Notes: a model not told the origin generated them from the letters alone. 64,000 nt of DNA from Bacillota bacterium (GCA_023393165.1 JAEWMJ010000057.1:62001-126000), one strand, 5' to 3'; shown: positions 25,211 through 34,125, numbered from the stretch's first letter. Numbers and translations are program-made.

Positions 25211-25678
25211 TCAGGAGCTTTCCTGATCCGCGGGCTTTTGCTCTTCACTGTCCAAAGCGCTGTCTATCAGTTTGAGCAATTCCAGGGCGCTCCGGAACTG
25301 CATCGATTCGTTTTTTTCGGCCCACAGCACCTTGCCCTGCCATGTCGCATGCTGCCGGTATTGTACTTGAACAACAAACGTTCCTTTTCCGCCCTTTTGC
25401 GTTATTTCCGTCTTTTTCAGCATAGGCGTCTTCTCCTTTGCTTTAGATTGATTCTGCGTCCGTTTTGTAAAACTTCTGCCGGATGTGGATGGCTGCGGGT
25501 AATGTTGTTCGTCCAATATCCTGTCTGTTTGAATGAGCAGCCTCCCGATCTCGTCAAAATGAAGAGGCTTTTCGCTGCCGGGGTGATAAATCCGTCCAAG
25601 TATGCCGTGCTCGTCATATTCGTCCACGCATATGCATATCGCGCCGGGTGATTGAATATAAATCTTTTCTATATCCAA
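25211..25678 (-). CDS. Hypothetical protein
   Basis: About 155 residues, not recognised. The N-terminal half (DIEKIYIQSPGAICICVDEY) looks like a small beta-rich domain. A polar linker (SGRSFTKRTQNQSKAKEK) leads to a second domain, GTFVVQVQYRQHATWQGKVL, ending with FRSALELLKLIDSAL and an acidic tail. That C-terminal pattern resembles proteins often found beside clostridial regulators of the BTAD type, but I cannot name a family. TTG at 25678 is chosen because AAGGGTGG lies eight bases upstream; a longer frame starts inside a palindromic repeat. Confidence 0.6.
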   Translation of the reverse strand: MDIEKIYIQSPGAICICVDEYDEHGILGRIYHPGSEKPLHFDEIGRLLIQTDRILDEQHYPQPSTSGRSFTKRTQNQSKAKEKTPMLKKTEITQKGGKGTFVVQVQYRQHATWQGKVLWAEKNESMQFRSALELLKLIDSALDSEEQKPADQESS

Positions 25679-25703
25679 ACCATTTTCCACCCTTTCATAG
25701 CTT

Positions 25704-25752
25704 ATACTAATCCGCAATTAAAAACGTTGCGTTTTTAATCTTGGAATAGTAT
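25704..25752. repeat. 49-bp palindrome, family 3
   Basis: ATACTAATCC...GGAATAGTAT ends are near-complementary and enclose ATTAAAAACG/CGTTTTTAAT. It is related to both ends of 17248-17403. It sits just upstream of the hypothetical gene at 25211-25678. Confidence 0.7.
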
Positions 25753-25896
25753 TATATTTAAATTTTAATATGCCGTGGTCCAACAAACGGTCTAAAATTA
25801 GAATATTTTGACTTTTTTTTGAAATAATTGTAGACTTCGATTATTTTTAGCCGTAAACATGAAAATAAGGCGGAATCATGATATTTAAGATACCTC

Positions 25897-27120
25897 TCAG
25901 AATCGGCCGTTTATGACGTAATCAATATCGATAGCCGAAAGAGCCTGGCAGGACAGCTTTACGAATTTATCTTTGATCTGCTTATAAAAGTTCTCAGTGA
26001 TCCGGTTTGAAACCAGACTACAGTTTTCAAGGTTGATATCCATGAGCATAACGATGAACTGCGCCGTACTGAACCGCGTATATAAATCCCCGCGGCGCAG
26101 GGACGTCTTGATTGCGCTATGGAGCGCGTCGCAGACTTCCTTTGTTTTGCCTGCCGTGGTTGCGGCGGAAAGCCCGGTATTATCGAGGGTAAGCAGCATT
26201 AAAAATACGGATTGGCCGCTTCGCTCCATCTGGCGAACGATCACACGGTAAGTATTGGCAAAAACCTGATAATTGCAGAAATACGCCCCTCTTTCCATCA
26301 ATTCTTCATTCATATCCGAACGGATATCTTCAATGGAGTTGACCGGTATATTGAGCGTTGACGCAATTTTATTATAAAGCTCCTGCATTTCTGCCGAAGG
26401 GCTCACGCCAAGTTCGTTAAAAAGCAGCGCCGTGGCATGATCGTAATGGCTCACAGCATCTTTCACTTTATTTAAAGAATACAGGCAGGAAATATATAAG
26501 ACATGAAGCTGTTCGTCGTAGGGGTACAGGGCCAGCGCTTTTTCCAGTATGGCAATCATGGGAGCCGAGTCCTGCTTTTCATTCAAAATCCGGCAGGCCG
26601 ACCTTATGCAATCCAAATACATGTTCTGATATCGGACCGCCCTGGGCGTCACCCACTGCATATTGGAAGACCTGGGCAGAAAATTGCCTGAATACAGGGA
26701 AATTGCCTTCATAAAAAACGCAAGCCGTTCATCTATGCTTAAAGTTTCCGATCCGGCGCTCTTCACGGCGCTCTCAAACTGTTCGGCGTCTATTTCATAT
26801 ACTATGTCCGTGCACAAACCGTATGCGCCTTTCTGAAAGTAAACGTATTCCCTGTCGGGCAGTCCGGACGCGGCAAGAAACTTGCGCAGCCGGTACACAA
26901 TGTTTTTCAGGGTGTGTATGGGATCGTCATATTCATCCGAATCAACCAGGAGATTTGAAACAAGTTCGTCCTGCCTGATTGCCTGATTATGCTTTGAGAG
27001 CAGGTACTGAAAAAGATGCATCACATTGTTGCTGCGGTTGCTCCCGGATATGAGCGTATTTCCGTTGCAGGATACCAAAAAATCTCCCAGCATCTGCACT
27101 TTTAAAACCATTTGTCCCAT
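25897..27120 (-). CDS. BTAD-family transcriptional regulator with degenerate GGDEF domain
   Basis: A 407-residue protein. Residues 1-100 are an OmpR-like winged helix (KVQMLGDFLVSCNG, TLKNIVYRLRKFL), and residues about 108-255 are a bacterial transcriptional activation domain of TPR-like helices (YPYDEQLHVLYISCLY, NELGVSPSAEMQELY). Residues about 288-395 match the shape of a GGDEF domain (VFLMLLTLDN, then RRGDLYTRFSTAQFIVML), but STAQF replaces GGDEF and the substrate residues are missing. It is therefore probably a non-catalytic sensor or dimerisation module. It may control the riboswitch-linked surface genes nearby, by inference. The start is ATG with no strong ribosome site. Confidence 0.85.
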   Translation of the reverse strand: MGQMVLKVQMLGDFLVSCNGNTLISGSNRSNNVMHLFQYLLSKHNQAIRQDELVSNLLVDSDEYDDPIHTLKNIVYRLRKFLAASGLPDREYVYFQKGAYGLCTDIVYEIDAEQFESAVKSAGSETLSIDERLAFFMKAISLYSGNFLPRSSNMQWVTPRAVRYQNMYLDCIRSACRILNEKQDSAPMIAILEKALALYPYDEQLHVLYISCLYSLNKVKDAVSHYDHATALLFNELGVSPSAEMQELYNKIASTLNIPVNSIEDIRSDMNEELMERGAYFCNYQVFANTYRVIVRQMERSGQSVFLMLLTLDNTGLSAATTAGKTKEVCDALHSAIKTSLRRGDLYTRFSTAQFIVMLMDINLENCSLVSNRITENFYKQIKDKFVKLSCQALSAIDIDYVINGRF

Positions 27121-27244
27121 AAAAGATTACATATGCGATTCAATTCCCCGATGAGGCACATCCCCGAAAGCAGCGATTGATATTCGCATCTTCCTTTGAT
27201 AAAAATTGTTTTATTTAGGCATATTATGTCGAATTATATTATAT

Positions 27245-27273
27245 AATGTATATCATAATATGCCGCAGGTCAA
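27245..27273 (-). promoter_or_regulatory. Possible promoter of the BTAD regulator
   Basis: Minus strand TTGACC (27273-27268) and TACATT (27250-27245) with a 17-base spacer, in an A/T-rich region with several alternative -10 boxes. The interval 27121-27430 otherwise holds only the terminator at 27338-27380. Confidence 0.45.
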
Positions 27274-27337
27274 CTGTTTTTTCCCTTTTTTGTCCAATTT
27301 TTGAGAACATCAGGAAATAAAATCATGCGGTCATAAA

Positions 27338-27380
27338 ATAAAAACATCTTAAGTTTTTAAGACTAAAGATGTTTTTATTC
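27338..27380 (-). terminator. Terminator of the Bce-type transporter operon
   Basis: AATAAAAACATCTT and its exact complement, with a 15-base loop and flanking A/T runs, about 50 bases after the permease stop codon on the minus strand. Confidence 0.8.
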
Positions 27381-27430
27381 CGGGATTTTGGGATACCCCT
27401 CTTTATTCCGTTATCCACCCTTTAAATCAA

Positions 27431-29485
27431 TCAGTCAAACAGCAAATCGCCCTTCAGGATCATATTCCGGCTGCCAAGATAGGTCGCCAGAAAATAACCG
27501 CCCAGAACGGCCAGCAATACGGCGGCGGTGACAAACGTACTGAAAAAGGCGTCCACATGTCCCACGCTGGCAAGCGCCCCGTTGATAACGGTTAATCCGA
27601 CCACCGAATGAACGCATGCAAGCGCGAGCGGCAGCAAAAAATATACCGCGGTTTGTTTTAATATGGCCCGCGAAGTCATTTTATCGTCTACGCCGATTTT
27701 TTTAAGCACGGCATACCGGCGGCGGTTGTCGGCCATTTCTGAGAGCTGCTGCAGCGCCAGGATTGCGGCGCTTGTGATCAGGAAGATAGTTCCCAGGTAG
27801 ATCCCCACATACGAAATGATCGCCCGCGATCCCGCATATAATTCTTTTTGCTGATTTCTTGTGATCAGGGAAACCGGAAAAGCCTCGTCTCCCTGCGTCA
27901 CCACTCCGCCCCCGACATTGACGATAGTTTTAGGCTGGCCGGCTGCGTACAAAGCCGTAAAATCGTCCAGTATACGGGATTGCGTTTCATCAGTGTCTCC
28001 GCTGCAATTAAAATACAGCAGATTCTGTGCGGCAGGCAGTCCTTCGGCTGCCGCGTCGGGCACGATAACCGTAAAATTGCTGTCCCCCAGGGACAGGGCA
28101 AGACCGCCGGTCAGCAGTTCCGGATACACCGAGTACTCCTTTCCGCCCAGCGGCAGGGTATAACCGTCGCGGATATATGCCAGGAGCGCGTTTTTTATAT
28201 TGGAGGCATTGCCTGTCTGGAATGCAACCTGCCCTTCCTGTAAAGCGATTGCGGGCTTGTTTTGCATTTCCATCTCGCGGTTATAATCCGACAGCCGTAT
28301 CACGGCCGCATAACTGTCCATCGGGATGTTCACTTTGCCCTGAGCCAGCGCTTGGGCTTCCCTGCCCAAAACGGTCGTATTGGTAATTTCTTCGATTTTA
28401 TATATCGGGCTCTCCGCATATGCATCCGTGTAGGCGCTCAGGTCCAAACCGTTCTGTTCCAGCGTCTGATTGATAGATACCGGTTCCTTGGTGAAAAGAA
28501 CAACGTCATAGGGCATTGTATTTTCCATGGTTTCCTGTATTGCGGCATTCATGCCGAATCCAAACGAAAAAACGGTGACTGTAAAGAACAGCAGCAGGCA
28601 GATTACCGAAAAAGAGCGGTAAGTGGAGTTGATCCGGCTGTCAATCTGCCTCAGAATAAACATATTGAGCCCCCTGTAATACCTTTTTTTGTTATTTTTC
28701 AGTATTTTAAGAAAAAAACCGGAAAGGGACGCAAAAAAAAGAAACGTGCCCGCGGCTCCCAGGGAAATTATAAAAATAGTCATTGCCCTGGATTCTATCA
28801 CTCCGTTTTTCAGCACAAGAATATAGGCCGTGATAATCAAGACAAGCGCCAGTATAAACAGCAATACCGTAACAGCCGTATTTTTCAGCTGCGGTTTTTC
28901 GTTTTTCTTCTCAGCCTGGATCAGTTCGATCAGTTTATACCTGCTGACGGATATCGCGCTGAACAGGACCACTACAAAAAATATCAGACCGAAGTATAGG
29001 ATCGTTTTGATAAACGCAGGCATGGAAAAAATAAACACATACCCCGTCATATCCACCTCAAACATCCGCGCGGTCAGTATGGAAAGCCATTGCGAGAAGA
29101 AAACGCCGGCTGCAAGACCTGCTGCAAGCGATATCACTCCCGTTAAAAACGTTTCCGCCACCAGTATTCTTGCCACTTTGCCTTTGCTCATCCCAAGAGT
29201 CATATAGACGCCGAATTCCTTTTTCCTTCTTTTGATCAGAAACTGGTTGGCGCTGACGATCAGAAATCCAAGAACAACCGACACAAAGACAGACAAAATT
29301 CCCATGAGCTGCGTGATGCTCTGCATGATCTGATTTGTGGATTCGGAAATCCTGAGCATCGCTTTCTGGGCCTCGATCGAATTGAAGATATAAAACACGC
29401 AAACGCCCAGCGCCAGCGTCATAAAATACAGGATATAATCCTTGTAGCTTTTTCTCACATTTTTGACTGCCAGTTTAAAATACAT
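27431..29485 (-). CDS. FtsX-like ABC transporter permease (BceB type)
   Basis: A 684-residue BceB-type permease with a membrane layout of one span, three spans, a large extracellular domain (about residues 310-530), then further spans. The start MYFKLAVKNVRKSYKDYIL is typical of the family. The chosen ATG at 29485 has GGGGGGTG upstream and overlaps the ATPase gene by 11 bases. Together with the ATPase and the BceRS-like kinase and regulator behind it, it forms a peptide-antibiotic sensing and resistance module (bacitracin, lantibiotic or defensin type). A longer upstream frame overlaps the ATPase and was discarded. Confidence 0.93.
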   Translation of the reverse strand: MYFKLAVKNVRKSYKDYILYFMTLALGVCVFYIFNSIEAQKAMLRISESTNQIMQSITQLMGILSVFVSVVLGFLIVSANQFLIKRRKKEFGVYMTLGMSKGKVARILVAETFLTGVISLAAGLAAGVFFSQWLSILTARMFEVDMTGYVFIFSMPAFIKTILYFGLIFFVVVLFSAISVSRYKLIELIQAEKKNEKPQLKNTAVTVLLFILALVLIITAYILVLKNGVIESRAMTIFIISLGAAGTFLFFASLSGFFLKILKNNKKRYYRGLNMFILRQIDSRINSTYRSFSVICLLLFFTVTVFSFGFGMNAAIQETMENTMPYDVVLFTKEPVSINQTLEQNGLDLSAYTDAYAESPIYKIEEITNTTVLGREAQALAQGKVNIPMDSYAAVIRLSDYNREMEMQNKPAIALQEGQVAFQTGNASNIKNALLAYIRDGYTLPLGGKEYSVYPELLTGGLALSLGDSNFTVIVPDAAAEGLPAAQNLLYFNCSGDTDETQSRILDDFTALYAAGQPKTIVNVGGGVVTQGDEAFPVSLITRNQQKELYAGSRAIISYVGIYLGTIFLITSAAILALQQLSEMADNRRRYAVLKKIGVDDKMTSRAILKQTAVYFLLPLALACVHSVVGLTVINGALASVGHVDAFFSTFVTAAVLLAVLGGYFLATYLGSRNMILKGDLLFD

Positions 29486-30242
29486 TCGTGTCACCCCCCA
29501 GAAGAGAGACGACCTCGATGATGCCGGCAAAAAATTCTTTTCTTCCTCCGGCGCCCCGGATGAGTTCATTGAATATCCGGCCGTCTTTTATAAACAGTAT
29601 CCGGCTGCAGTAGCTCGCCGCAAACGCGTCGTGCGTCACCATCAGGATCGTTGCTCCGAGCTCGGCGTTCATCCCCGCCATGCTTGCAAGAAGCATCCGC
29701 GCCGATTTGGAATCAAGAGCCCCTGTAGGTTCGTCCGCCAGCACAATCGCCGGATTGGTAATGATCGCCCGCGCCGCCGCGATCCGCTGACGCTGTCCGC
29801 CCGACATCTCATAAGGGTATTTTGAGAGAACGTCCGTAACCCCCAGCTTTTGAGCCGTTTCATTCACACGCTTTTGCGCCTCCGCATGGTGCACGCCGGA
29901 TATGGTCAGGGGCAGTATAATGTTTTCGAATGCGGTCAGCGTGTCAAGAAGATTGAAGTCCTGAAATATAAATCCCAATTCTTCCCTCCTGAACCGTGCG
30001 AGACTGTTGTTTTTCATTTGCGTAATATCTTTGCCGTCCACCACGATATGGCCGCTTGTTACGGTATCAACGGTGGATATGCAGTTTAAAAGCGTCGTCT
30101 TTCCGCTCCCTGAAGCGCCCATGATGCCCAGGAACTCTCCTTTTTTTATACGGAAGCTCACATTGTCAAGGGCCTTGGTCATATTCCCGCGGCTGCCGTA
30201 GTATTTTTCTACGCCCACAACCTGCAGTATCTCTTCGTGCAT
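29475..30242 (-). CDS. ABC transporter ATP-binding protein (BceA type)
   Basis: A 255-residue ATPase with Walker A GASGSGKTTLLN, signature MSGGQRQRIAAARAI and Walker B AIVLADEPTGALDS. The length and the MacB/BceA-like D-loop fit the antimicrobial-peptide transporter group. ATG at 30242 with GGAGG 11 bases upstream is preferred to a longer frame that would include that ribosome site. It is the first gene of the bceAB-like pair, 163 bases from the kinase gene that precedes it on the same strand. Confidence 0.93.
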   Translation of the reverse strand: MHEEILQVVGVEKYYGSRGNMTKALDNVSFRIKKGEFLGIMGASGSGKTTLLNCISTVDTVTSGHIVVDGKDITQMKNNSLARFRREELGFIFQDFNLLDTLTAFENIILPLTISGVHHAEAQKRVNETAQKLGVTDVLSKYPYEMSGGQRQRIAAARAIITNPAIVLADEPTGALDSKSARMLLASMAGMNAELGATILMVTHDAFAASYCSRILFIKDGRIFNELIRGAGGRKEFFAGIIEVVSLLGGDTNVF

Positions 30243-30328
30243 TTTTAAAAAATCCTCCATCTTTTGATGGCTCAATTTTATCCTTTGCGGCGATTGCCTG
30301 CCATAACGATGGCTTACAGGAAGCTAAC

Positions 30329-30350
30329 ATTTTTGTAACAATACAAAAAT
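30329..30350. promoter_or_regulatory. Inverted repeat upstream of bceAB-like genes (possible regulator site)
   Basis: ATTTTTGTA and its exact complement separated by ACAA, about 90 bases upstream of the transporter start. BceR-type regulators bind dyads of this kind in front of the transporter they control. Confidence 0.55.
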
Positions 30351-30404
30351 CAGACTGAAAACAAGGAAAACTGTCAATTGGTAATTTCTTTTTAAAGGTT
30401 GCTG

Positions 30405-30425
30405 AAAAAGCGGCTTATTGCCGCT
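30405..30425 (-). terminator. Terminator of the BceRS-like operon
   Basis: Minus strand AGCGGC AATAA GCCGCT TTTT immediately after the kinase stop codon. The adjoining AGGTTGCTGAAAAA (30396-30409, plus strand) equals the terminal repeat of MITE family 1 and may be a relic end. Confidence 0.8.
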
Positions 30426-30426
30426 G

Positions 30427-31443
30427 TCAAACAATTCCCGTCATTGAGTTTTTGGGGAATGTAATGCATATTTCCGTGCCCCCGCCCGCGGACGACCGCG
30501 CGTCAATCCCGAGGCCAAGCTTGCCGCAAAGCTTTTTTACAATATAAAGGCCCATGCCGGTGGATTTTTCCGACTGCCTTCCGTTGGAACCCGTAAAGCC
30601 CTTATCGAAAATGCGCGGAAGCTCGTTTGCCGGAATGCCTATCCCGTTGTCTTCAAAAAAGAGGCGCACTCCGTTTTCTCCTTCCTCCGCGCGGATCAAA
30701 ACCCAGGCCCCTTCATCCCTTGCATACTTCACCGAATTGGCCGCAAGCTGGTTTAATATGTAAAAAAGCCATTTCGCGTCGCAAAAAACGGTAAAATCAA
30801 GATTTCCGGTGCGGGCCGCAACGTTATTCTGTATGAGCAGTCTGGCATTCCGTTTGATAACGCCAAAACACAAATCCTTCAAATCAAGCTTGCGGATGAG
30901 GTAATCCTTTTCAACGGTGTTGCTCCTGGAATAATAAAGGGCCTGCTCCACAAACGATTCGATTTTCTCTAGTTCCTCCAATATGCTCTCTCCGGCAGGG
31001 GACGGATTGTTCTGTACGATCAGCTTTCCGGACGCAATGGGATTTTTTAGCTCGTGCACCCATAATTCGATATATTCCCGGTATTCCTCCTGCAAAAATT
31101 TATACCGGTTGATTTCTTCCAGGCAGGCCTTGTTGGAACTTCTCAGCATGTCGTAAAGACAAGCTCCCTCAAAAAAATCGGGAGGGCTTATCAGTTCCGC
31201 GATCAGGTTCTTTTTATCCAGATTGCCGTATACGGAAAGAAGATTATTGTAAAAATTCTTTTTTTTGCGGTATTCAAGAAGCAGCGTAAGCAAAAATCCG
31301 GCCAGATATGTAAAAGCGATCAGCAAAACAAGAGAAGCCGAAACTCCCGCGAATCCAAGAAGCGTCGCCACGGTTAAAACCAGAACCGCCGCATGCAAGC
31401 CGATTGCCGCCGTTTTATCTTTTATAAACTCCCAAAACTTCAT
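30427..31443 (-). CDS. Sensor histidine kinase (BceS type)
   Basis: A 338-residue intramembrane-sensing kinase. Two transmembrane helices occupy residues about 12-58 with almost no extracellular loop, as in BceS, which senses through its transporter. The dimerisation helix has WVHELKNPIASGKL with the phosphoacceptor His. The ATPase domain shows NQLAANSVKYA (N box), FEDNGIGIPANELP (G1) and STGMGLYIVKKL (G2). It overlaps the response regulator gene by ATGA. Confidence 0.94.
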   Translation of the reverse strand: MKFWEFIKDKTAAIGLHAAVLVLTVATLLGFAGVSASLVLLIAFTYLAGFLLTLLLEYRKKKNFYNNLLSVYGNLDKKNLIAELISPPDFFEGACLYDMLRSSNKACLEEINRYKFLQEEYREYIELWVHELKNPIASGKLIVQNNPSPAGESILEELEKIESFVEQALYYSRSNTVEKDYLIRKLDLKDLCFGVIKRNARLLIQNNVAARTGNLDFTVFCDAKWLFYILNQLAANSVKYARDEGAWVLIRAEEGENGVRLFFEDNGIGIPANELPRIFDKGFTGSNGRQSEKSTGMGLYIVKKLCGKLGLGIDARSSAGGGTEICITFPKNSMTGIV

Positions 31444-32108
31444 ACCAGCCTGTACCCCAGCCCGCGTTTTGTCTGGATCACATCACTCAGTCCCGCGTCG
31501 TCAAGTTTTTTCCTCAGCCTGTTAATATTTACGGTCAGAGTATTGTCGTCCACAAACATTTCGCTGTTCCATAGATTTACCATAAGCTCGTCGCGGCTCA
31601 CAATGCCGCCTTTGTGCTCATAGAGGCAAATAAGGATTTTCAGCTCGTTTTTTGTAAGCCCGGTCTCCCGCCCGCCGTGCAGTACCGCGCTTTTCGCCGG
31701 ACTTATGAGAAAACTGCCGCAGTCAAGAGCCTCCGGCGTGTTTTCCCTGTACGCCCTCTTCAGCACGGAAGCGATGCGCATTAAAAGGATCTGAAGATTG
31801 TAGGGTTTTGTCACAAAATCGTCGGCGCCCAGATTCATAGCCATGAGCTCGTCTATCTCGGTATCCCGGCTGGTCACGACAATCACCGGCACGTCCGATA
31901 TTCTGCGAAGTTCCCTGCAGATATGGTAGCCGTCCGCAGCCGGCAGATTGATGTCCAGAAGAACAAGGTGAGGGCTTAGATCCAGGATTTTTTGAACCGC
32001 ATTTCCAAAATCATCCATGTCCAGGCATTCATACCCGTTTTTTTCAAGGAATATGGAAAGTTCTCTGCGGATTTTTTTATTGTCCTCAATGATCACTATT
32101 TTCTTCAT
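31440..32108 (-). CDS. OmpR-family response regulator (BceR type)
   Basis: A 222-residue regulator. The receiver domain has acidic residues in IIEDN, the phosphoacceptor Asp in LVLLDINLP, and the switch Thr and Lys in VIVVTSR and VTKPYN. The winged-helix output domain (about 125-222) ends DVIQTKRGLGYRLV. It forms a two-component pair with the following kinase and is expected to activate the bceAB-like genes, perhaps through the dyad at 30329-30350. Confidence 0.95.
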   Translation of the reverse strand: MKKIVIIEDNKKIRRELSIFLEKNGYECLDMDDFGNAVQKILDLSPHLVLLDINLPAADGYHICRELRRISDVPVIVVTSRDTEIDELMAMNLGADDFVTKPYNLQILLMRIASVLKRAYRENTPEALDCGSFLISPAKSAVLHGGRETGLTKNELKILICLYEHKGGIVSRDELMVNLWNSEMFVDDNTLTVNINRLRKKLDDAGLSDVIQTKRGLGYRLV

Positions 32109-32186
32109 CTTGTTAATCCTGCCTGCCGGGGCTTAAAATTTTATGTATTTATATTTATTATACCATATTTTTCCGATACCCGGGCT

Positions 32187-32221
32187 GAAAAAAAACGCAG
32201 GCTCTTCTCCTGCGCTTTTTC
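32187..32221 (-). terminator. Terminator of the YtrA-ABC operon
   Basis: Minus strand CGCAGG...CCTGCG stem followed by eight T bases, about 45 bases after the permease stop codon. Confidence 0.85.
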
Positions 32222-32263
32222 TTTCTTACAATCTATCTGCATTCTTTTTGGCCGGACGACCAC

Positions 32264-32890
32264 TTAAACATCCATATTTCTGTAAATACGGCATGATATC
32301 TGATAAGAGGCCCAGAAAACCGCCAGCAAAACCAGTGGGGAAAGTTTGAGAATCAATAAGAAAATACTTTCACTCATTTGGAGTACGCCGCTTTCGGTCA
32401 GCATTATTAATATTATTAAAGGTATGATATAGACTAACAACATAAATAAACGGCTTTTTTCCACGCCGAACCTGAATATCAAAGGGAGAAGCAGGCATAA
32501 AAAAATCATTGACACCGCAAAAAGCGTATAACATTTCATCAGGATCTCGGTTTGATCCCCCGAATCATTCATGATGCCGAATACTGTACTCATGAGCAGA
32601 GAAATCACGGTTCCAATTCCGGTCAGAATCAAAGCCAGGATGTATTTGCTTAAAACGACGTCCTTCCTGGTTACAGGCAGTGACAGCACGTATTTATCCC
32701 ATTTCGCGGCAGCGTCGCAGGAAAAGGAATTGATCACCATCGTGGAGCATAGCAAAACAATCATCAATTGGATTAAATCGGTCGTACCCCTTAGTGCAAA
32801 TCCAAAGAACATAAAAAAAGCTATAATGAAGAAAACCGTGCGGCTGTTTTTGGACATTGTGATAAAATCTTTCAGCAACAAACCTTTCAT
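32264..32890 (-). CDS. ABC-2 type transporter permease
   Basis: A 208-residue membrane protein with six predicted spans. It starts MKGLLLKDFITMSKNSRTVF and has the cytoplasmic loop SLPVTRKDVVLSKYIL typical of the short ABC-2 permeases that pair with YtrB-like ATPases. It overlaps the ATPase gene by four bases. The substrate is unknown; in this family, roles in cell-envelope stress are common. Confidence 0.85.
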   Translation of the reverse strand: MKGLLLKDFITMSKNSRTVFFIIAFFMFFGFALRGTTDLIQLMIVLLCSTMVINSFSCDAAAKWDKYVLSLPVTRKDVVLSKYILALILTGIGTVISLLMSTVFGIMNDSGDQTEILMKCYTLFAVSMIFLCLLLPLIFRFGVEKSRLFMLLVYIIPLIILIMLTESGVLQMSESIFLLILKLSPLVLLAVFWASYQISCRIYRNMDV

Positions 32891-33747
32891 TTCTGATCCC
32901 CTTTCGCGTAAAACAGCATGATATCCTCAATGTTTATATGGTCGATCGCAAACCCGCGATACTTTCTTTCCATTTCCTTTTTGTCCCGGACCAGCGCCTC
33001 GCATCCGAACCGGCTTTTCCGGTATCCCAGCACATCTTCAGCGGACAACCGGGCAAAATCGTCTTTTGCGCATTTCAGTATTCCATAATCGTTCAGCAGG
33101 ATATCTTTTGATTCGCTGAGTACGATTTCTCCCCCATGGATGTAGGTGACATAGTCCGCAAACTTTTCCATGTCGCTGGTGATATGGGAAGAGATCAGTA
33201 TGCTGTTTTTATCGTCCTGGATATATTCGAGGAAAATATCAGTAAGCTCGCTCCGCGCAACCGGATCCAGACCGCTTGTCGGTTCGTCCAGTATCAAAAG
33301 CCGGGGATGGTGGGACAGCGCCGCCGCTATCGAAAGCTTCGTTTTCATTCCTTTTGAATACTCCTTGATCAAAATTCCTTCGGGCAGGTTAAACTTTTTT
33401 AAGTACTGTTTAAAAAGCGCGCGGTCCCATTTTTTATACAGCAGTTTCATGATCCTAGTAACATCGCCGGCTTTCAGCTGGTCGTGGAAATAACTGTCTT
33501 CCATCACCACGCCGATCTCGTTTTTAAAATTTTCGCCGTCCGTATCCGCATCTTTGCCCAGTATGCTGATCCTGCCTCCGTCTTTTTTGATCATATTCAG
33601 TATCAGTTTGATCGTAGTGGTTTTTCCCGCGCCGTTCTCGCCTATCAGGCCCATGATGCTTCCGCAGGGCAGCGAAAAGCCTGCCTTTTTCAGGCTGAAA
33701 TGATCATAGTTTTTCGTGAGGTCCCGGACCTTCAGCGCATATTCCAA
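32887..33747 (-). CDS. ABC transporter ATP-binding protein (YtrB type)
   Basis: A 286-residue ATPase with Walker A GLIGENGAGKTTTIK, a non-standard signature EYSKGMKTKLSIAAAL, and Walker B LLILDEPTSGLDPVARSE. The last 70 residues form the C-terminal domain usual for this group. It is the partner of the following permease and lies three bases after the GntR regulator, so the three genes form a YtrABC-like operon. Confidence 0.92.
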   Translation of the reverse strand: MEYALKVRDLTKNYDHFSLKKAGFSLPCGSIMGLIGENGAGKTTTIKLILNMIKKDGGRISILGKDADTDGENFKNEIGVVMEDSYFHDQLKAGDVTRIMKLLYKKWDRALFKQYLKKFNLPEGILIKEYSKGMKTKLSIAAALSHHPRLLILDEPTSGLDPVARSELTDIFLEYIQDDKNSILISSHITSDMEKFADYVTYIHGGEIVLSESKDILLNDYGILKCAKDDFARLSAEDVLGYRKSRFGCEALVRDKKEMERKYRGFAIDHINIEDIMLFYAKGDQK

Positions 33748-33750
33748 TTC

Positions 33751-34125
33751 TTATTCCTCCTTGTATAAAACCTGAAGAATCTCCGTCAATTCTTCAAGGC
33801 TGATCCCGCTGCTTCTCGCAACGTTTACAGCATTCTGCAGGTATTCTTCCGCCTGCCTGAGCTGCGCCTCGCGTATCAGCGAAACATTCCTTACTGCGAC
33901 AAAACTCCCTTTCCCCGTTACGGTTTCAATAAAGCCGTCCCTCTCCAGATCTTCATAGGCGCGTTTGGTGGTAATCACGCTGATTCTGAGCTCCTTTGCA
34001 AGGAGCCTCATGGACGGCAGCGGGTCTCCTTCGGACAATGCGCCGCTTATAATCATATTTTTGATCTGCAATGTGATCTGTTCATAAATGGGCTTATCGC
34101 TCGCATTCCGGATAATAATATCCAC
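33751..34125 (-). CDS. GntR-family regulator (YtrA subfamily)
   Basis: A 124-residue repressor. The winged helix (about residues 5-75) contains KPIYEQITLQIKNMIISGAL and LPSMRLLAKELRISVITTKR; the short 50-residue helical tail is characteristic of YtrA proteins. A GTG start at 34125 is preferred because AGGGGGG lies six bases upstream and the protein then begins VDIIIRN as in relatives; an ATG nine codons earlier overlaps that ribosome site. It probably represses its own operon through the perfect palindrome at 34181-34207. Confidence 0.9.
   Translation of the reverse strand: MDIIIRNASDKPIYEQITLQIKNMIISGALSEGDPLPSMRLLAKELRISVITTKRAYEDLERDGFIETVTGKGSFVAVRNVSLIREAQLRQAEEYLQNAVNVARSSGISLEELTEILQVLYKEE

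Noticed and set aside
30396..30409. A fifth full copy of MITE family 1
   Set aside because: Only one terminal repeat is present, and the adjoining sequence is a terminator of the kinase gene.
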